DNA from: an uncultured Lachnospiraceae bacterium
Lineage (GTDB): Bacteria; Bacillota_A; Clostridia; Lachnospirales; Lachnospiraceae
Reading direction: 5' to 3'
Assembly: GCA_902773195.1 (NCBI GenBank)
Contig: CACYDL010000096.1
Location: 1-9,753 of the forward strand
DNA: 9,753 bases
Shown here piece by piece: positions 6,393 through 9,753 of this stretch. The notes beneath the pieces are model-generated. The model searched no databases. It was not told the origin of the DNA and saw only the letters and a program-made list of their open reading frames with translations. Position numbers and translations under genes: made by a program. Numbering within the stretch: position 1 is the first letter of the stretch; each line of letters begins with the position of its first letter.

Positions 6393-7457
6393 ATGAGGGA
6401 GACCGGAAGCGGAACCGAAACGGCGCGGAAGCACACGGCAGCCGGGAGCGGGAGCGAAACGACGCGGGAGCACACGGCAGCCGGGAGCGGGAGCGAAAAG
6501 ACGCAGGCACGCCCGGAGACCGGGAGCGGGAGCGTACCGTATGATGCGGAGAACCTGAAATCCTGCGGGCTCTGCGCGCGCCGCTGCGGCGCGGACCGGA
6601 CCGCCGTTCCGGGCCGGTGCGGGGAGACCGCGGTCGTCCGGGCGGCGAGGGCGGCTCTCCATATGTGGGAGGAGCCGTGCATCTCCGGGAAAGAGGGCAG
6701 CGGCGCGGTGTTTTTCTCGGGCTGTCCCCTGGGGTGCGTGTTCTGCCAGAACCGGAGCATCGCGCTGGGAGACGCGGGATTTCCGGTCACCGTCCCGCGC
6801 CTCGCGGAGATCTTTCTCGAGCTGGAGGCCCAGGGCGCGAACAATATCAACCTGGTGACGCCGACGCACTTTGTCCCGCAGATCGCGGCGGCGGTGCGCG
6901 CCGCGAGGGAGGAAGGCCCGAAGAAGCTCGGCATTCCCGTGGTCTACAACACCGGGTCCTACGAGAGGCCGGAGACCGTCAGAATGCTCCGGGGCGTCGT
7001 CGACGTCTTCCTGCCGGACCTCAAATACTTCGATCCGGCGCTCTCCGCCCGTTACTCCGACGCCCCGGATTACTTCGACACGGCGTCCGCCGCCATCGGG
7101 GAGATGGTGAAGATCAGCGGCCCGCCATGCTTCGACGGACGGGGCATGATGACCTCGGGGACGATCGTCCGGCACATGCTTCTGCCGGGGCACACGAGGG
7201 ATTCCATACGCGTCATCGAATACCTTCACCGCACCTACGGAGACGACATTTACATCAGCATCATGAACCAGTACACGCCGATGCCCGGAATCGGGGAACG
7301 GTACCCCGAGCTCGCCCGCAGGGTGACGCGCCGGGAATACCGCAAGGTGACGGACTACGCCCTTGAAATCGGGGTGGTGCAGGCGTATATTCAGGAAGGC
7401 GGAACCGCGCGGGAGAGCTTTATCCCCGAATTTGAGGGAAAAGGGATTCTGCGCTGA
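6393..7457 (+). CDS. PflX-like radical SAM protein (COG1313 type) with repeat-bearing N-terminus
   Basis: A radical SAM enzyme related to pyruvate formate-lyase activases, of the PflX-type uncharacterised group; the substrate is unknown. From the ATG at 6393 it has 354 residues. C111, C115 and C118 in GCPLGCVFCQN form the CX3CX2C [4Fe-4S]/SAM site. An upstream cysteine set SCGLCARRCG...GRCG (C58, C61, C65, C76) is typical of this group. Other group motifs are LHMWEEPCISG, GANNINLVTPTHF, VVYNTGSYE, DVFLPDLKYF, TIVRHMLLPGHTRDS and ISIMNQYTPMP. Residues 5-47 are a 13-residue tandem repeat (GSGSE/T...) encoded by a 39-bp array and are not part of the family domain. No ATG, GTG or TTG lies in frame between the repeats and C58, so translation must pass through them unless a start is lost or unconventional. 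GGAAGGG lies 5 nt before 6393. hslO follows 31 bp downstream. No promoter is obvious after the murA terminator. Confidence 0.85.
   Translation: MRETGSGTETARKHTAAGSGSETTREHTAAGSGSEKTQARPETGSGSVPYDAENLKSCGLCARRCGADRTAVPGRCGETAVVRAARAALHMWEEPCISGKEGSGAVFFSGCPLGCVFCQNRSIALGDAGFPVTVPRLAEIFLELEAQGANNINLVTPTHFVPQIAAAVRAAREEGPKKLGIPVVYNTGSYERPETVRMLRGVVDVFLPDLKYFDPALSARYSDAPDYFDTASAAIGEMVKISGPPCFDGRGMMTSGTIVRHMLLPGHTRDSIRVIEYLHRTYGDDIYISIMNQYTPMPGIGERYPELARRVTRREYRKVTDYALEIGVVQAYIQEGGTARESFIPEFEGKGILR
6404..6534. repeat. 39-bp tandem repeat array, three full copies and a partial fourth
   Basis: Units start at 6404, 6443, 6482 and 6521, each beginning CGG(G/A)AGCGG and spaced by exactly 39 bp. Units 1 and 2 share the tail GCACACGGCAGC, and unit 3 diverges in its second half. 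The period is a multiple of three, so the array is in frame with the radical SAM gene as GSGTETARKHTAA, GSGSETTREHTAA and GSGSEKTQARPET, then GSGS. Confidence 0.93.
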
Positions 7458-7488
7458 GGAACGCGCGGGCCGGGAAAGGAACCATACC

Positions 7489-8376
7489 ATGTCAGATTAT
7501 CTTGTAAGAGCGACCGCCGCGAATGATTATGTCAGGGCCTTTGCCGTCACGACGAAGGAACTGACGGAGGAGGCGAGGAGGCGCCACGGCCTCAGCCCTG
7601 TCGCGTGCGCGGCTCTCGGGCGCTCGATGGCGGCGGCCCTGATGATGGGCGTCGATATGAAGGGCGAAAAGGACGTCATGACCCTGCAGTTTGTCTGCGA
7701 CGGGCCGATCGGAGGCATCACGGTGACGGCGGACTCCCGCGGGGACGTCAAGGGCTTCGTGGAAAACCCGTCCGTCATGCTTCCCCCCAATGCGGCGGGC
7801 AAGCTGGACGTCGGCGGCGCCGTGGGAGGCGGAAGGCTGCGCATCCTCAAGGACATCGGGCTCAAGGAGCCCTACACGGGCGAGGTGGAGATTCAGAACG
7901 GCGAGATCGCCCAGGACCTGACCTACTACTTCGCGGTCAGCGAGCAGGTGCCCTCGGTGGTCGCCCTCGGCGTGCTCGTCAACACGTCCGACGGTTCCGT
8001 CCGGGAGGCGGGCGGCTATATCATCCAGCTGATGCCGGACTGCCCCGAGGAGGTGATCACGGCGCTCGAGAAGGCCTGCGTCACGTCGGAGCCCGTCACG
8101 ACGCTCCTCGACCGGGGCGGCACGCCGGAGAGCATCCTCACGGGCCTGCTGGAGGAGCTGGACATGCACCTCACGGACAGGCAGGACGTCCGGTTCCGCT
8201 GCGACTGCAGCCGGGCCCGCGTCACGAAGGCGCTGATCGCCATGGGGGAGGGAGAGCTTCAGTCCATGGCGGAAGAAGGAAAGCCGGTCACGCTGAACTG
8301 CCATTTCTGCAACACGGACTATGAGTTCACGCCGGAGGAGATCCGGGAAATCCTGTCGCAGCTCCGGCGGCGTTAA
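7489..8376 (+). CDS. hslO: Hsp33 redox-regulated chaperone (HslO)
   Basis: A cytosolic holdase chaperone that is inactive when reduced and zinc-bound, and is activated by oxidation plus unfolding to protect proteins during oxidative or hypochlorite stress. The 295 residues match the family length. The N-terminal domain begins MSDYLVRATAANDYVRAFAVTT and includes the GPIGGITVTADSRGDVKGFVENP core and LMPDCPEEVI. The C-terminal redox switch is complete: C238 and C240 (CDC) and C271 and C274 (CHFC), the CXC...CXXC zinc site. The frame is open upstream to 7363 inside the radical SAM gene, but ATG 7489 has AAAGGA 8 nt before it and gives the conserved N-terminus. It lies 31 bp after the radical SAM gene and is presumably co-transcribed. 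That pairing of an oxygen-sensitive Fe-S enzyme with a redox chaperone is suggestive but proves nothing. Confidence 0.97.
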   Translation: MSDYLVRATAANDYVRAFAVTTKELTEEARRRHGLSPVACAALGRSMAAALMMGVDMKGEKDVMTLQFVCDGPIGGITVTADSRGDVKGFVENPSVMLPPNAAGKLDVGGAVGGGRLRILKDIGLKEPYTGEVEIQNGEIAQDLTYYFAVSEQVPSVVALGVLVNTSDGSVREAGGYIIQLMPDCPEEVITALEKACVTSEPVTTLLDRGGTPESILTGLLEELDMHLTDRQDVRFRCDCSRARVTKALIAMGEGELQSMAEEGKPVTLNCHFCNTDYEFTPEEIREILSQLRRR

Positions 8377-8510
8377 ATGCCTCTAACGGCAACAAAACAA
8401 ACCATTTGTATCTTGAAACAAGGGAACGCAGGTGATAACCTTAGAAACTGCTACGGAGTCGTTTTCGCGGGTTTTCCGGGGCTCCGGAATTTCATATCGG
8501 TTTATGCTTA
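8377..8510 (+). other. Gap before the metK riboswitch
   Basis: No gene is seen. A palindromic hairpin TTCCGG/CCGGAA (8474-8479 with 8484-8489, loop GGCT) followed by a short T run could be a weak hslO terminator. TTGAAA (8413-8418) with GATAAC (8434-8439) is a poor promoter candidate with a 15-nt spacer, so the metK promoter is not securely located. The segment CCGGAAT (8484-8490) is complementary to the 5' side of the metK leader terminator. Confidence 0.4.
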
Positions 8511-8611
8511 CTCTTATTAAGAACGGTGGAGACATGAGAGGTTCTGTGAAGCCGTGACAACCTCCCGGGGGGGAAGGTGCCAACCTCGAGCGAGTGATCG
8601 AACAATAAGGG
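8511..8611 (+). promoter_or_regulatory. SAM-I (S-box) riboswitch aptamer
   Basis: Binds S-adenosylmethionine in the nascent metK leader and shuts expression down when SAM is plentiful. The conserved S-box blocks appear in order: the P1 5' strand CTCTTATT (8511-8518), AAGA then GGTGGAG, TGAAGCC, GACAACC, GGTGCCAA, the P4 hairpin CTCGAGCGAG, and the P1 3' strand AATAAGGG (8604-8611), which pairs over eight positions with the 5' strand. Placement directly before metK, a standard S-box target, supports the call. The sequence ATAAGGG is repeated after the terminator (8657-8663) and could pair with the same P1 5' strand. Confidence 0.95.
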
Positions 8612-8625
8612 CTGAAAGATGATTC

Positions 8626-8654
8626 CGGTCCGCATCCGCGGGCCGTTTCTTTTT
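8626..8654 (+). terminator. Riboswitch expression-platform terminator
   Basis: An eight-pair stem CGGTCCGC (8626-8633) / GCGGGCCG (8638-8645), with one G-U pair and loop ATCC, is followed by TTTCTTTTT (8646-8654). It lies 14 nt after the aptamer and 47 nt before metK, so SAM binding most likely acts by premature transcription termination. Confidence 0.9.
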
Positions 8655-8701
8655 CGATAAGGGGAAGCATTCCACATCATTTCCAGGAAAGGTATAAGAC
8701 A

Positions 8702-9753
8702 ATGGGAGAGAAGAGACTGTTCACATCCGAATCCGTGACGGAAGGACATCCGGACAAGGTCTGCGACGCGATTTCCGACGCCATCCTTGACGCCTGCATG
8801 GAGCAGGACCCGATGAGCCGCGTCGCCTGCGAGACAGCGACCTGCACGGGATTCGTGCTGGTCACCGGCGAGATCACGACGAAGGCCCAGCTCGACTATC
8901 AGAAGATCGTGCGCGACACGGTCAATGAGATCGGCTACAACGACGCGAAGACGGGATTCGACGGCAATACCTGCGCCGTGTTTGTGGCGATGGATCAGCA
9001 GTCCGCCGACATCGCGATGGGCGTCGACAACGCCCTCGAGACCAAGGAGGACCTCAAGGCCCTCGAGGCCAACATGAGCGACGAGGAGCTCGGCGCCATC
9101 GGCGCCGGCGACCAGGGCATGATGTTCGGCTACGCCACCAACGAGACGGCGGAGTACATGCCCTATCCGATCTCACTTGCCCACAGGCTCTGCAAGAGAC
9201 TGACCGACGTCCGCAAGGACGGAACGCTCCCGTATCTCCGCCCGGACGGAAAGTCCCAGGTCTCCGTGGAGTACGATGAGAGCGGCAGACCGAGCCGTCT
9301 CGAGGCGGTCGTCATTTCCACCCAGCACGACCCGGAGGTGAGCCAGGAGCAGATCCACAAGGATATCCGCGAATACGTCTTCGATCCGATTCTCCCGAAG
9401 GAGCTGGTCGACGAAAAGACGAAATTCTTCGTCAACCCGACCGGCCGCTTCGTCATCGGAGGACCTCACGGGGACGCCGGCCTTACGGGCCGCAAGATCA
9501 TCGTCGACACCTACGGCGGATACGCACGCCACGGCGGCGGAGCCTTCTCCGGCAAGGACTGCACCAAGGTCGACCGCTCCGCGGCCTACGCCGCGAGATA
9601 CGTCGCCAAGAACATCGTCGCCGCCGGTCTGGCCGACCAGGCTGAGATCCAGCTTTCCTACGCCATCGGCGTCGCGCAGCCGACCTCTGTCATGATCGAT
9701 ACCTACGGCACCGGAAAGCTCTCCGACGAGAAGCTGACGGAGATCATCCGCGA
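8702..9753 (+). CDS. metK: S-adenosylmethionine synthetase (MetK), 3' end outside the window
   Basis: Makes SAM from methionine and ATP in the cytoplasm, releasing phosphate and PPi. The frame is open from ATG 8702 to the window edge, giving 350 complete codons; family members are about 390-400 residues, so roughly 45 are missing. Signatures: [17 protein letters not shown] (H16, D18, K19), the methionine/ATP-site GAGDQG (134-139), [31 protein letters not shown] and the P-loop-like GGGAFSGKD (278-286). AGGAAAGG lies 9 nt before the start. It is controlled by the S-box leader immediately upstream, a direct product-feedback loop. The PPi it yields is a substrate for the pyrophosphatase encoded at 2380. 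Nothing is unusual in the visible part. Confidence 0.98.
   Translation, partial: MGEKRLFTSESVTEGHPDKVCDAISDAILDACMEQDPMSRVACETATCTGFVLVTGEITTKAQLDYQKIVRDTVNEIGYNDAKTGFDGNTCAVFVAMDQQSADIAMGVDNALETKEDLKALEANMSDEELGAIGAGDQGMMFGYATNETAEYMPYPISLAHRLCKRLTDVRKDGTLPYLRPDGKSQVSVEYDESGRPSRLEAVVISTQHDPEVSQEQIHKDIREYVFDPILPKELVDEKTKFFVNPTGRFVIGGPHGDAGLTGRKIIVDTYGGYARHGGGAFSGKDCTKVDRSAAYAARYVAKNIVAAGLADQAEIQLSYAIGVAQPTSVMIDTYGTGKLSDEKLTEIIR

Noticed and set aside
6404..6534. Possible CRISPR-like array
   Set aside because: Units are directly adjacent with no unique spacers and degenerate along the whole unit. It is a tandem repeat, and no cas gene is nearby.

Overview
The window looks like chromosomal housekeeping DNA from a GC-rich anaerobic Bacillota, most likely a Lachnospiraceae/Clostridia relative. 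The reasons are AGGAGG-type ribosome binding sites with ATG, GTG and TTG starts, a SAM-I (S-box) riboswitch before metK, a family II CBS-domain pyrophosphatase, a flavoredoxin-type flavin reductase, an oxygen-sensitive PflX-type radical SAM protein, and a lysine/alanine-rich DUF6465-type protein. Taxonomy is inferred from protein character only.

Layout. Positions 1-120 hold two terminator hairpins, one closing a gene left of the window and one closing the only minus-strand gene. That gene (577 to 122) encodes a small basic-tailed DUF6465-type protein and has a perfect consensus sigma-A promoter (655-683). A 547-bp divergent gap follows. It is AT-rich at the promoter and then very GC-rich, with short tandem, direct and inverted repeats and no convincing gene. 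From about 1125 a plus-strand operon runs GNAT acetyltransferase, exodeoxyribonuclease III, CBS-DRTGG pyrophosphatase, flavin reductase. The first three genes overlap by a few bases. murA (4974-6266) has its own promoter, a roughly 145-nt leader with a GC hairpin, and a textbook terminator. A PflX-like radical SAM gene and hslO (Hsp33) form a two-gene unit. The right end is a SAM-I riboswitch with an intrinsic terminator controlling metK, which is cut by the window edge.

How the genes fit together. Exonuclease III repairs abasic and oxidised DNA ends. The pyrophosphatase removes PPi made by polymerases and by amino-acid and nucleotide activation. Flavoredoxin-like reductase and redox-activated Hsp33 are plausible parts of an anaerobe's oxygen response, but that link is an inference from gene identities. 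MetK makes the SAM that its own riboswitch senses and that radical SAM enzymes consume.

I found no defence system, mobile element, CRISPR array, prophage, tRNA or rRNA. The most unusual features are short GC-rich tandem duplications at three places. One is a 39-bp array that is in frame and appears to be translated as a 13-residue repeat at the N-terminus of the radical SAM protein. A second is a possible long-range alternative pairing in the metK leader.
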